Shown here: positions 15,931 to 22,103 of the stretch, one piece after another
Layout: every line of letters begins with the position of its first letter
Position numbering within the stretch: position 1 is the first letter of the stretch
From: a virus
Virus record (IMG/VR): IMGVR_UViG_3300025886_000152
Coordinates: 1-24,798 of that record
Length of the DNA stretch: 24,798 bases
Direction: 5' to 3' (one strand)
Made by a program: the position numbers and the translations under genes
Notes under the pieces: generated by a model
What the model was told of the DNA's origin: nothing
The model's database searches: none
The model's input: the letters and a program-made list of their open reading frames with translations, nothing else

Positions 15931-16117
15931 AAGTAAAAGTAGAAATAGCTATAGAGGATTTCGTGAATTCTATGATGAATATGATGACCTCGTTCCTAAG
16001 AAAAAAAGACTAAACAGCAAGCGTAAAAATAAAACCAAGATTAGGGAAAAGCTGGAACAAATTGATATAAATAATTTAGATGATGATCGTCTTGAAGATT
16101 TGGAGGATTTTGAATGA
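15923..16117 (+). CDS. Small highly charged protein
   Basis: The product has 64 residues. ATG 15923 overlaps the preceding gene by 8 bp; GGGAAAG upstream may serve as ribosome binding site. The first half is basic (KKKRLNSKRKNKTKIREKL) and the last 15 residues are acidic (NNLDDDRLEDLEDFE). Similar short charged proteins occur near rnh in T4-like phages. The position recalls T4 gp33, which bridges polymerase and clamp through short motifs, but it is much shorter and I do not claim homology. The stop overlaps the membrane gene by ATGA. Confidence 0.55.
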   Translation: MGKSKSRNSYRGFREFYDEYDDLVPKKKRLNSKRKNKTKIREKLEQIDINNLDDDRLEDLEDFE

Positions 16118-16350
16118 GTACTAGAGCTACATTTGCATTTGTTTTGATATTACTTGGTGTTGCCACTGCGGTACCGTTTATCGCAATATGGTCATTCAAC
16201 ACACTGTTTCCACTAAATATTGAGTATGGCTTTGCTGAGTGGGTTGCGGCAGCAGTTGTTATTCAGATGTTTGGTGGTGCAAGATACATCACAGAAAATG
16301 TTAATAAAGGATTCAATCCAGATAAAAAAATGACAACTTTGACGGATTAA
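16114..16350 (+). CDS. Small inner-membrane protein with two transmembrane segments
   Basis: This is a 78-residue protein. The hydrophobic segments are at about 7-28 (FAFVLILLGVATAVPFIAIW) and 41-56 (EWVAAAVVIQMFGGA), separated by the NTLFPLNIEYGF loop. The motif W-S-F-N-T-L-F-P resembles a common family of phage inner-membrane small proteins. There is no catalytic motif; it may alter host membrane function or superinfection. The start overlaps the preceding stop. Confidence 0.65.
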   Translation: MSTRATFAFVLILLGVATAVPFIAIWSFNTLFPLNIEYGFAEWVAAAVVIQMFGGARYITENVNKGFNPDKKMTTLTD

Positions 16351-16413
16351 AAGGAGGGCCCCCTAAAATCCAGTTTCGTTATGGTAACATAAACTTAACA
16401 AGGAGACTTGCCT

Positions 16414-16575
16414 ATGGTAGAAAGCCAACTAGAAGTACTAAAGAAACATTCTAGGGAACTTGGAAAACGGATTTTCAAGCTAAACAGAAAAGGTAAAACT
16501 GAAGCGTCTTATAAAATGAAGAAAAAAAGAGCAACACTCGACGCTTCAATAGAACAAGTCACGATAAGGGGGTGA
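16414..16575 (+). CDS. Small basic protein (53 aa)
   Basis: This short frame starts at ATG 16414, six bases after AAGGAGA (16400-16406), and ends at TGA 16573-16575. The product is helical and strongly basic (MVESQLEVLKKHSRELGKRI, then KLNRKGKTEASYKMKKKRA). A terminator hairpin follows 11 bp later, which supports it as the last gene of a transcript. There is no recognised function. Confidence 0.55.
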   Translation: MVESQLEVLKKHSRELGKRIFKLNRKGKTEASYKMKKKRATLDASIEQVTIRG

Positions 16576-16586
16576 TCCCATCTAAC

Positions 16587-16616
16587 AAGCGCCTCGCAAT
16601 GAGGCGCTTTACTTTT
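16587..16616 (+). terminator. Rho-independent terminator
   Basis: AAGCGCCTC (16587-16595), loop GCAAT and GAGGCGCTT (16601-16609) form a perfect 9-bp GC-rich stem, followed by TACTTTT. It is the clearest terminator in the window. The ribosome binding site (TTTTGGAG) of the next gene starts in its T tail, so read-through would still be translated. Confidence 0.8.
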
Positions 16617-16626
16617 GGAGAATATT

Positions 16627-16968
16627 ATGAATGGAAAAGGAAGCGGTCGAAGACCCTTGGCGGTAGGAAACAAAGAAGATTACATTGATGCGCATGCGAA
16701 GTTTGAAAGTCAGTGGGATATAATTTTTGGTGGTAAAAACAAAAAACATAGAGAAAGCACTCGTGTCAATATTAGCACACACTTTTCGCGCGAGGGCGGC
16801 CGAAAGGCTGAAGTTTGCCTCAGCGAAGACGGTTATTTTGTAGAGTTTTTTGAGGGTGATGTGCAAGTTGATGTTGTCGATGTTCGGGCACATTCTGTAC
16901 ATTATGCCGAAGATGTCGCAGAAAACTATGTTCTGGGCATCATAAACCCAAAAGAATCAAAGACTTAG
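16627..16968 (+). CDS. Conserved-type phage protein with GKGSGRRPL N-terminus
   Basis: The 113-residue product starts at ATG 16627 behind TGGAG; the longer TTG frame from 16615 is rejected. The N-terminal part (MNGKGSGRRPLAVGNKEDYI, then W-D-I-I-F-G) is a pattern common in small phage proteins, and the C-terminal HYAEDVAENYVLGII motif is another. The two may be separable modules. There is no function that I can state. Because a terminator precedes it and no sigma70 promoter is visible between, it is probably expressed by read-through. Confidence 0.65.
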   Translation: MNGKGSGRRPLAVGNKEDYIDAHAKFESQWDIIFGGKNKKHRESTRVNISTHFSREGGRKAEVCLSEDGYFVEFFEGDVQVDVVDVRAHSVHYAEDVAENYVLGIINPKESKT

Positions 16969-16975
16969 ATAGTGC

Positions 16976-17004
16976 TTGACATTACCCCAGAATTTTGATA
17001 AGAT
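16976..17004 (+). promoter_or_regulatory. Sigma70-type promoter
   Basis: TTGACA (16976-16981), a 17-bp spacer and TAAGAT (16999-17004) lie in the gap before the metallopeptidase. Its spacer shares the string TACCCC and AGAAT with the promoter at 19198, beyond the consensus boxes. The palindrome ATATGCATAT (17003-17012) overlaps the -10 end. Confidence 0.75.
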
Positions 17005-17030
17005 ATGCATATACCAACTGAGGATTTATT

Positions 17031-17486
17031 ATGATTGTATGTGCGATTGACGGAAGGTTCCCACAAAAGCGTCGAGTTGAGAAGTTTATTGATGATGTTG
17101 TCAACCATTTCTTTCCAAAAGATCTCAAGAAAAATGTGTTAATCATTACCAATATGAGAACCAACCTAGGCGACGACGCGGGGCAGTGCTGTAATGCGGG
17201 CGTCGTCCAGTTGGATTCTTCTGTTATGAAATCTGCTCAAGTTATCTCGGTGGAACTTTCTAGGAACATGGTTGACTATGACGATCAAGAACATTACCCT
17301 TACAGCATTAAAGAAATCGTGTCAACCTTAGCGCATGAACTTGTGCATGCAAAACAATACATTCGTGGGGAACTTACAGCAAAACAATACCGTTGGGCTG
17401 AAGAGTACAATGTAAAACATTCTGATATGCCTTGGGAAATCGAAGCATATGGAATGGAAGATGAGTTAGTTGATCTATACTGGTAA
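17031..17486 (+). CDS. Zinc metallopeptidase, SprT/gluzincin-like
   Basis: The 151-residue protein has the motif H102-E-L-V-H106 (TLAHELVHAKQY), the classic HExxH zinc and catalytic signature. PWEIEAYGME at 134-143 may supply the third ligand. Single-domain HExxH proteins with a P-W-E-x-E-A box are common in phages. There is no signal peptide, so it should act in the cytoplasm. The substrate is unknown; DNA-protein crosslinks (as for SprT/Spartan) or host proteins are options. The start ATG 17031 follows TGAGGA, and it is first behind its own promoter. Confidence 0.7.
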   Translation: MIVCAIDGRFPQKRRVEKFIDDVVNHFFPKDLKKNVLIITNMRTNLGDDAGQCCNAGVVQLDSSVMKSAQVISVELSRNMVDYDDQEHYPYSIKEIVSTLAHELVHAKQYIRGELTAKQYRWAEEYNVKHSDMPWEIEAYGMEDELVDLYW

Positions 17487-17503
17487 ACAATAGGAGTTAT
17501 ATT

Positions 17504-18058
17504 ATGATTAGAAAAGGCGAGGCACTACCGTCCGTTTTGTTTAACACTCGGGTGCGAGATGAAAGTATTGAGGGTCCAAATCCATATCGATGGGATCTAA
17601 AATCAAGTGGTGATTATTTTGAGGGCAAACGGGTTATCCTGTTTGGGCTGCCCGGCGCATTCACGCCGACGTGTTCCACCTATCAACTACCAACATTCGA
17701 GAAACTCTTCCCCGAGTTTAACGGATTGGGTATTGACGAGATTTATTGTATCTCAGTTAACGACGCATTTGTAATGAACGCTTGGGCAAAGGATCAATAC
17801 CTGCAACACGTCAAAGTTATCCCCGATGGATCAGGAACATTTACTCGTGAAATTGGAATGTTGGTAGCGAAGGATAATGTAGGGTTTGGTTTGCGGTCTT
17901 GGCGGTATGCAATGGTTGTTGACAATGGTGTTGTGGAAGCATTTTTCCCCGAGGCTGGTATGACCGACAATCTGCACATTGATACGGATCCATACGAGAT
18001 TTCTACACCAGAAAATCTCTTGGCATACTGCCGCACAAAATCTAGGGTGGCCGCATGA
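17504..18058 (+). CDS. Peroxiredoxin (Prx5-like)
   Basis: The enzyme reduces hydrogen peroxide and organic hydroperoxides. The 184-residue protein has the active-site box P50-G-A-F-T54-P-T-C57, with C57 as peroxidatic cysteine, and the family block ISVNDAFVMNAWAKD at 83-97. A conserved arginine is in LRSWRYAMVVDNG. C82 and C176 are candidate resolving cysteines. No glutaredoxin domain is fused, unlike some bacterial Prx5 proteins. A phage copy may protect replication from oxidative stress in the infected cell (inference). AGGAG lies 9 bp before ATG 17504. The stop overlaps the MazG-like start by ATGA. Confidence 0.85.
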   Translation: MIRKGEALPSVLFNTRVRDESIEGPNPYRWDLKSSGDYFEGKRVILFGLPGAFTPTCSTYQLPTFEKLFPEFNGLGIDEIYCISVNDAFVMNAWAKDQYLQHVKVIPDGSGTFTREIGMLVAKDNVGFGLRSWRYAMVVDNGVVEAFFPEAGMTDNLHIDTDPYEISTPENLLAYCRTKSRVAA

Positions 18059-18408
18059 ACGACACTTGGAACGGAGAGGCGCGAGGCACCTGGGTCTTAA
18101 AATCCAGCACCAGCGACGTAATGGTGTCTCGCATTAGAACCTGGCACCGCGATCGCAATCTAATTGAGGGCAGCACCGACAAGGATCAGTTCTGCAAACT
18201 CATTCAGGAGTGCGGGGAACTGTCAGACAATATGTGCAAAGGCAAAGATATGAAGGATGACATTGGTGATATCATGGTGGTGTTGATCAACATTATGGAA
18301 CGCAATGGCTACTCTATGATGGATTGCCTAGAGCAAGCGTGGATTGATATCAAAGACCGTAAGGGTAAAATGATTGATGGTATTTTTGTTAAGGAAGGTG
18401 ATGTATGA
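18055..18408 (+). CDS. MazG-like nucleotide pyrophosphohydrolase
   Basis: The 117-residue protein has a single MazG-type helical core: KLIQE52-C-G-E55-L, then KD-M-K-D-D69-I-G-D72-I. This gives the ExxE...(D/E)xxD pattern of magnesium-binding NTP pyrophosphatases, with Asp at the third position instead of the more usual Glu. Such proteins hydrolyse NTPs or dNTPs to monophosphates. Phage MazG has been proposed to influence (p)ppGpp pools, though dNTP recycling is equally consistent. It is translationally coupled to peroxiredoxin upstream and to the SH3-like gene downstream. Confidence 0.75.
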   Translation: MNDTWNGEARGTWVLKSSTSDVMVSRIRTWHRDRNLIEGSTDKDQFCKLIQECGELSDNMCKGKDMKDDIGDIMVVLINIMERNGYSMMDCLEQAWIDIKDRKGKMIDGIFVKEGDV

Positions 18409-18665
18409 GTGATACAATTAAAGGCTTTATAGAAGCAGCCAAAGAAGGTGTTGTGACAGTGGAGTTTACGAAAGTTGGTACCGGCGAACTGCGAGTTATG
18501 CCGTGTACACTAAATGTAGAACTATCTCACCACAATGTTCCTGAGATCTTGGAACAAAAGGAAACTAACGACCACTTGGTTGTGTGGTGTTTGGACAAAG
18601 AAGCGTGGCGGTCATTTCGAGTAGAGACTGTCATTCGATGGTATACTGGCGCACCGGATGCTTAA
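18405..18665 (+). CDS. WYL_2/DUF2693-like SH3-fold protein
   Basis: The 86-residue product matches by eye the small SH3-barrel phage family DUF2693 (WYL_2): V-T-V-E-F-T-K-V-G-T-G-E-L-R-V-M-P-C-T-L in the first half, then VVWCLDKEAWRSFRVETVIR at the end. Members probably bind nucleic acid or small ligands, but no activity is settled. The start overlaps the MazG stop (ATGA). Confidence 0.65.
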   Translation: MSDTIKGFIEAAKEGVVTVEFTKVGTGELRVMPCTLNVELSHHNVPEILEQKETNDHLVVWCLDKEAWRSFRVETVIRWYTGAPDA

Positions 18666-18695
18666 TTCGAGTAATGAATACTTAAGGAGTTATAA

Positions 18696-18833
18696 ATGAC
18701 ACAGACAGAGCTTAATTTAGGTAGAGGGGAGGAATTAGCAGCACCGTACAACGGGCTATTCTTTTGTCACATTCGTGGTGGTATGTTTAGATGGCCCGAA
18801 TTTATTTCATTTTTTAAAACCAAGAGGTTGTAA
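18696..18833 (+). CDS. Small protein of 45 aa
   Basis: This short frame starts at ATG 18696 behind AAGGAGT and ends in TAA whose last base begins the next ATG (TAATG). The product has an acidic start (MTQTELNLGRGEEL) and a hydrophobic/basic end (MFRWPEFISFFKTKRL). The good ribosome binding site and coupling to the bL33-like gene support it as real. No family is recognised. Confidence 0.55.
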   Translation: MTQTELNLGRGEELAAPYNGLFFCHIRGGMFRWPEFISFFKTKRL

Positions 18834-19018
18834 TGGCTAGAAAAGATAACGATGTTGTGTATTTGATTCCCGAGGGGCAAACTCGTGAGTCACACGATTA
18901 CCACTACACTGTGTATAAAAACAAAAAAATGGAAAAGATGCGGAAGAAAAAATTCAATCCGGTCAGCCGAAAACACGAGTGGTTTATTGAAGTAAAAAAA
19001 CCCCCACATTCTAAGTAG
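18833..19018 (+). CDS. rpmG: Ribosomal protein bL33 homologue
   Basis: The 61-residue protein aligns by eye with bacterial bL33 over most of its length. YTVYKNKKMEKMRKKKFNPV corresponds to E. coli [22 protein letters not shown], followed by S-R-K-H (V-R-Q-H) and a final E-V-K. It has no zinc cysteines, so it is the Cys-minus type. It carries an extra N-terminal stretch (DNDVVYLIPEGQTRESHD). bL33 sits in the large subunit near the E-site tRNA. A phage copy could replace the host protein in ribosomes made or remodelled during infection (inference). Its start overlaps the preceding stop. Confidence 0.75.
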   Translation: MARKDNDVVYLIPEGQTRESHDYHYTVYKNKKMEKMRKKKFNPVSRKHEWFIEVKKPPHSK

Positions 19019-19028
19019 AGACTATATT

Positions 19029-19193
19029 ATGCTAAGTAATTATTTGAAAGATGATGCAATTGAAAGTTTGATTGTAGAAGAATTAAAATCTCAAATTGAA
19101 ACAACTGACGATTCTGCTCTTGTTTCGGCGATGCACACAGTGATTGCATACTACTCTGTGCCGGGCACATATTTCGAGGGTGCATACGACTAA
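19029..19193 (+). CDS. Small acidic protein of 54 aa
   Basis: This frame starts at ATG 19029, 10 bp after the bL33-like stop. The ribosome binding site (GTAGAGA) is moderate. The product is MLSNYLKDDAIESLIVEELK, then a Ser/Asp-rich stretch and the ending MHTVIAYYSVPGTYFEGAYD. The I-A-Y-Y-S-x-P ending is a pattern I recall in small phage proteins. Function is unknown. The next promoter begins 5 bp after the stop. Confidence 0.6.
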   Translation: MLSNYLKDDAIESLIVEELKSQIETTDDSALVSAMHTVIAYYSVPGTYFEGAYD

Positions 19194-19197
19194 AGAC

Positions 19198-19227
19198 TTG
19201 ACAATACCCCCAGAATGGTGTTATAAT
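19198..19227 (+). promoter_or_regulatory. Sigma70-type promoter
   Basis: TTGACA (19198-19203), an 18-bp spacer and a perfect TATAAT (19222-19227) precede the HD hydrolase. The spacer resembles that at 16976 (both have TACCCC and CAGAAT). Confidence 0.75.
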
Positions 19228-19253
19228 ATCATTTCAAATCAGGGAGAACCAAG

Positions 19254-19757
19254 TTGGAAAGTCGAATAGAGTATGCCCGAATATGGGCAGGAACGAAGCA
19301 CAAAGGGCAGTATCGCAAGTATACTGGAGAACCCTACATTGAGCACCCTCTGATCGTCTCAGAGATGGTCAGGGAGCATGGTTTGTCGGAGACAGCCATC
19401 GTTGCGGCAATCCTACACGACACCGTAGAAGACACTGACGCCTCTTTTGAGGAGGTTTTAGAGTACTTTGGCGCAGAAGTCGCCGAATATGTCTGGTATC
19501 TAACCAAGCCCCCAGAGTTCGTTGGCACTAGGTCAATCCGCAAGGAACACGACCGCTGGAGGCTCTCAGCGGCTCCTGAAGAGGTTAAAATCGTCAAGTT
19601 CTATGATGTGATGCACAACGCGGGTAGCATCAAAGAGCACGATCCTGAGTTGTGGTCATCGTGGAGACACGAGATGCAGTTGTTATTTCTCGCAATGGAC
19701 ATCCACAGTATTATTCCCATTATGGAAAAACATAAAGAATTTGTAGATTCTTTGTAA
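19254..19757 (+). CDS. SpoT/MESH1-type HD hydrolase (probable (p)ppGpp or NADPH phosphohydrolase)
   Basis: The 167-residue protein starts with TTG at 19254, seven bases after AGGGAG; no ATG is available before residue 38. The HD-domain signature is intact: H31 (GEPYIEHPLIV), H55-D56 with the E-D pair (ILHDTVEDTD) and D118 in KFYDVMHNAGS, equivalent to the DRLHN box of SpoT. The length matches the small alarmone hydrolase/MESH1 group, with no synthetase or TGS domains. It should hydrolyse the pyrophosphate of (p)ppGpp, so infection may avoid or reverse a stringent response (inference). NADPH phosphatase activity is also known in the family. A strong promoter precedes it. Confidence 0.85.
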   Translation: MESRIEYARIWAGTKHKGQYRKYTGEPYIEHPLIVSEMVREHGLSETAIVAAILHDTVEDTDASFEEVLEYFGAEVAEYVWYLTKPPEFVGTRSIRKEHDRWRLSAAPEEVKIVKFYDVMHNAGSIKEHDPELWSSWRHEMQLLFLAMDIHSIIPIMEKHKEFVDSL

Positions 19758-19763
19758 AAAGTG

Positions 19764-19792
19764 TTGACAAACCATCTTTTATGTGTTAAGAT
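19764..19792 (+). promoter_or_regulatory. Sigma70-type promoter with embedded operator-like palindrome
   Basis: TTGACA (19764-19769), a 17-bp spacer and TAAGAT (19787-19792) drive the DUF932 gene. The -10 and start region carry the palindrome at 19790-19805, which also occurs at the promoter at 23832. Confidence 0.8.
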
Positions 19793-19805
19793 AACATCTG
19801 TTATC
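19790..19805 (+). promoter_or_regulatory. Operator-like palindrome, copy 1
   Basis: GATAACA-TC-TGTTATC is a perfect 7-2-7 inverted repeat that overlaps the -10 element and predicted transcription start. The same arms occur at 23858-23873. A repressor or regulator could bind here (inference). Confidence 0.65.
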
Positions 19806-19827
19806 AAAAAAACTTAAGGAATACATT

Positions 19828-20799
19828 ATGAGTCACGAAGTAGAAGTTATTGACGGTAAAGCACAAATGGCATACGCGGGTCAAGTCCCTTGGCACGGCC
19901 TCGGTACTAAAGTTGGGATAGATCTTACCCCCCGCCAGATGCAGAAAGCTGCTGGATTGGACTGGGGTGTGACGAAGCGCCCATCGTTTGTCACCTATGA
20001 TGGTGAGATGATCGAGACAGGGACCAATGCCCTGTTGCGAGACAGCGACAACCGAGTACTCTCGCCTAGCGTTGGTGACGGTTGGGAACCTGTTCAGAAT
20101 ACTGAAGCATTCGATTTCTTTGCTGAGTTCTGTGCCGCGGGTGACATGGAAATGCACACGGCTGGTTCTCTGAAAAACGGTGAGATTGTCTGGGTTCTTG
20201 CGAAAATCAATGAGTCGTTTGATGTGTTAGGTGACGATCAAGTTGACAATTATATGTTGTTCTCTAACCCGCATCAGTATGGAAAGTCTGTCAATGTTCG
20301 AATGACACCCATTCGAGTTGTATGTAACAATACACTCACGATGAGTCTTGGTGAGAAAAGCAACAACGAAATGAAACTGAATCATCGTCGTGCTTTTAAT
20401 CCTGATATGGTCAAACAGCAGATGGGGTTAGCTCACCAGAAGTTTGAGATGTATCGTGATGCTGCAAAGTTCATGGCGAGCAAACGAACTTCATCTAGTG
20501 ATTTGATTACATTCTTTAACGAAGTATTTCCTGCTGCGAACACCGCCAAACGTGTTGTTACAGAATACTCTGAGTTGTCCACTACTGCTAAAGGTGCGTT
20601 TGATGTATTGGAAACACAGCCCGGTGCAGATATGGCGATGGGTACTTGGTGGAATGCTCTGAACGCGGTGACTTATACGACCGATCACGTTGTCGGAAGA
20701 TCTGCTGACACGCGAATGACTTCTGCTTGGTTTGGTGTGAATCAAACTCGCAAAGTCAAAGCGACCAACCTCGCACTAGAAATGGCGGAGGCAGCATAA
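19828..20799 (+). CDS. DUF932 / phage-plasmid-like protein
   Basis: The 323-residue protein has the family hallmarks: an N-terminal PWHGLGTKV near residue 21, a long beta-rich middle with R-M-T-P-I-R-V-V-C-N-N-T-L-T near 160-175, and a C-terminal helical part with G-T-W-W-N-A-L-N-A-V-T-Y-T-T-D-H. DUF932 proteins occur widely in phages and plasmids, and their biochemical role is not settled. The start is ATG 19828 behind TTAAGGAATA. It is the first gene behind a regulated-looking promoter and overlaps the next gene (TAATG). Confidence 0.8.
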   Translation: MSHEVEVIDGKAQMAYAGQVPWHGLGTKVGIDLTPRQMQKAAGLDWGVTKRPSFVTYDGEMIETGTNALLRDSDNRVLSPSVGDGWEPVQNTEAFDFFAEFCAAGDMEMHTAGSLKNGEIVWVLAKINESFDVLGDDQVDNYMLFSNPHQYGKSVNVRMTPIRVVCNNTLTMSLGEKSNNEMKLNHRRAFNPDMVKQQMGLAHQKFEMYRDAAKFMASKRTSSSDLITFFNEVFPAANTAKRVVTEYSELSTTAKGAFDVLETQPGADMAMGTWWNALNAVTYTTDHVVGRSADTRMTSAWFGVNQTRKVKATNLALEMAEAA

Positions 20800-21284
20800 T
20801 GGAAAATGGATTCACTAAACTACAGACCAGACTCCGCAAGGAGGGCTGGTTTGTAGAGTGGAACATGCCGTGTTGTCAATCGTGTGCGTGGGGTGAAGTC
20901 GAGCACACTGATATGACCAAAGTGTTATTCAATCATTCTCAAGACTGTGAAGTCCCTGACACGAGTGAAGAAGATTGCGAATACTGTGACGGTACAGGTT
21001 TCGACGATGAAGACGATGTTCATTGTGCACATTGTGAAGGTGAGGGTTTCGTCTCACCCCTCTTCAATGACTTCGAGGATCTCGACTATGAACCTGATAT
21101 CAGTGTGAGTGGGTTTGTTTGTATGCCCCCAGAAATTGCTGGTAGTTCTATGTTCTGTTTCGATGGCACCGACGAAGGTGTTGCAAATCTCAAAGCAATC
21201 ATTCCCATCATTGAAGAGTGTGGTTGCAAAATCTATTGGAACGGTAGTGGTAAAACCCGGCCTGATATTAGTTGGGATTGTTGA
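20799..21284 (+). CDS. Zinc-finger protein with DnaJ-type CxxCxGxG motifs
   Basis: The 161-residue product starts at ATG 20799, overlapping the DUF932 stop; a longer in-frame upstream extension has no support. Residues 24-27 give CCQSC. C-E-Y-C-D-G-T-G (67-74) and C-A-H-C-E-G-E-G (82-89) are two consecutive CxxCxGxG repeats, as in the DnaJ cysteine-rich domain. The end, C-G-C-K-I-Y-W-N-G-S-G-K-T-R-P-D-I-S-W, has the look of the phage/bacterial DUF6891 family (from memory). Likely a zinc-binding protein; a chaperone role cannot be claimed because the J-domain is absent. Confidence 0.7.
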   Translation: MENGFTKLQTRLRKEGWFVEWNMPCCQSCAWGEVEHTDMTKVLFNHSQDCEVPDTSEEDCEYCDGTGFDDEDDVHCAHCEGEGFVSPLFNDFEDLDYEPDISVSGFVCMPPEIAGSSMFCFDGTDEGVANLKAIIPIIEECGCKIYWNGSGKTRPDISWDC

Positions 21285-21286
21285 TC

Positions 21287-21315
21287 TTGACATTCACCGA
21301 AAGGTGTGACATAAT
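21287..21315 (+). promoter_or_regulatory. Sigma70-type promoter
   Basis: TTGACA (21287-21292), a 17-bp spacer and CATAAT (21310-21315) stand just after the zinc-finger gene. An 88-bp leader separates the -10 from the next start. Confidence 0.65.
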
Positions 21316-21327
21316 GTGTTTGTGTTT

Positions 21328-21388
21328 GGGGGTGGATATCGAAAATTGCTATGAATTGTTGTGAATTGAAGCCCCCGTTTTATTATAA
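21328..21388 (+). promoter_or_regulatory. Leader with G5/C5 stem and three helically phased AATTG repeats
   Basis: GGGGG (21328-21332) can pair with CCCCC (21372-21376), followed by GTTTTATTAT, a weak terminator-like end. Inside the loop AATTG occurs at 21344, 21354 and 21364, exactly 10 bp apart. It may be an attenuator or regulator site (inference); the stem is short and its loop is 39 bases, so the fold is uncertain. Confidence 0.4.
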
Positions 21389-21403
21389 CTGTATGGAGTT
21401 TTT

Positions 21404-21715
21404 ATGAGTGAGTTAACTTTAGTTGAGATGGAAACGTGCCCTGATGATGTTGTAATTAATATCCTTGGCCCTTACGATGGTGATCTGTTGAGTATCTACG
21501 ATAGAGTTAGAGATCTGGCAAAAACTTATGCCAGAAACTCAGAGAAACTCAGAAACAAAAAAATGCTGGTAGAAATGTTTAGGAACGTCGAAGGTTACCC
21601 GACAGCAGATATATACTGTGAAGGGAAAATCATTCATCGAGTTTTTGCAACAGAAAAAGCGACATCCGATGCTATTGATTCCGGAACTTATAATACAGCA
21701 TATGGGAGATTTTAA
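21404..21715 (+). CDS. Hypothetical protein (103 aa)
   Basis: ATG 21404 lies 8 bp after ATGGAG. The product has an acidic N-terminal part (MSELTLVEMETCPDDVVINI), a helical basic middle (YARNSEKLRNKKMLVEMFR) and a C-terminal A-D-I-Y-C-E-G-K-I-I-H-R-V-F strand region. I recognise no family. It follows the unusual leader and has its stop 2 bp before the next start. Confidence 0.55.
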   Translation: MSELTLVEMETCPDDVVINILGPYDGDLLSIYDRVRDLAKTYARNSEKLRNKKMLVEMFRNVEGYPTADIYCEGKIIHRVFATEKATSDAIDSGTYNTAYGRF

Positions 21716-21717
21716 TA

Positions 21718-21909
21718 ATGTCGATACCGGTAAGCGAACTGATGAGCAGATTCGAGTTCGATCACGAGAACACTTGGAAAAATTATTTTGAGATTGCGGT
21801 GCTGCCATCTCTGATGTTTTATAAGGACGATGATGTCTACGTATATTACAGTCTGGTTTTCCATTTCCTAAATATTAAGGTAGCATTAACTTATAGAAAA
21901 AATAAATGA
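21718..21909 (+). CDS. Hypothetical protein (63 aa)
   Basis: This small aromatic-rich protein (NTWKNYFEIAVLPSLMFYKD, then Y-V-Y-Y-S-L-V-F-H-F-L) starts 2 bp after the preceding stop behind GGGAGA. The hydrophobic portions may form a membrane-associated or beta-hairpin core. No family recognised. The stop overlaps the DUF1289 start by ATGA. Confidence 0.5.
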   Translation: MSIPVSELMSRFEFDHENTWKNYFEIAVLPSLMFYKDDDVYVYYSLVFHFLNIKVALTYRKNK

Positions 21910-22103
21910 TCGAAGACACCACAAGTTTTGTATACTCTCCATGCATAGGTGCGTGCATAATAGACTACAATGAAACGTGCATTGGGTGTCATAGACACAA
22001 AATGGAAATCGTTTATTGGACCGAGTTTACAAACGCGGAGAAGCACGAGATCATTATGCGCATTCGTGATGATAGGGATATGGGGGACTTGTGGCCTTCT
22101 TAA
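21906..22103 (+). CDS. DUF1289 family protein
   Basis: The 65-residue protein has the full family pattern: S-P-C13-I-G-A-C17, a D-Y-N-E-T spacer, C25-I-G-C28-H-R-H, then E-I-V-Y-W and an E-K-H-E-I-I-M-R-I-R helix. The four cysteines probably bind zinc or an iron-sulfur cluster. DUF1289 genes are typical of proteobacteria and may have been acquired from a host. Function is not known. The start overlaps the previous stop, and the end overlaps the following gene by 13 bp. Confidence 0.8.
   Translation: MIEDTTSFVYSPCIGACIIDYNETCIGCHRHKMEIVYWTEFTNAEKHEIIMRIRDDRDMGDLWPS

Noticed and set aside
16351-16413. AAGGAGGGCCCCCT after the membrane gene, like a very strong ribosome binding site
   Set aside because: No start codon lies at a usable distance; the nearest ATG (16381) gives only three codons. 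It may be a remnant of a lost gene.
21314-21364. A 16-codon Cys-containing frame (MCLCLGVDIENCYELL)
   Set aside because: Its ATG overlaps the -10 box of the promoter at 21287, so it would lie before the predicted transcript start, and there is no other support.
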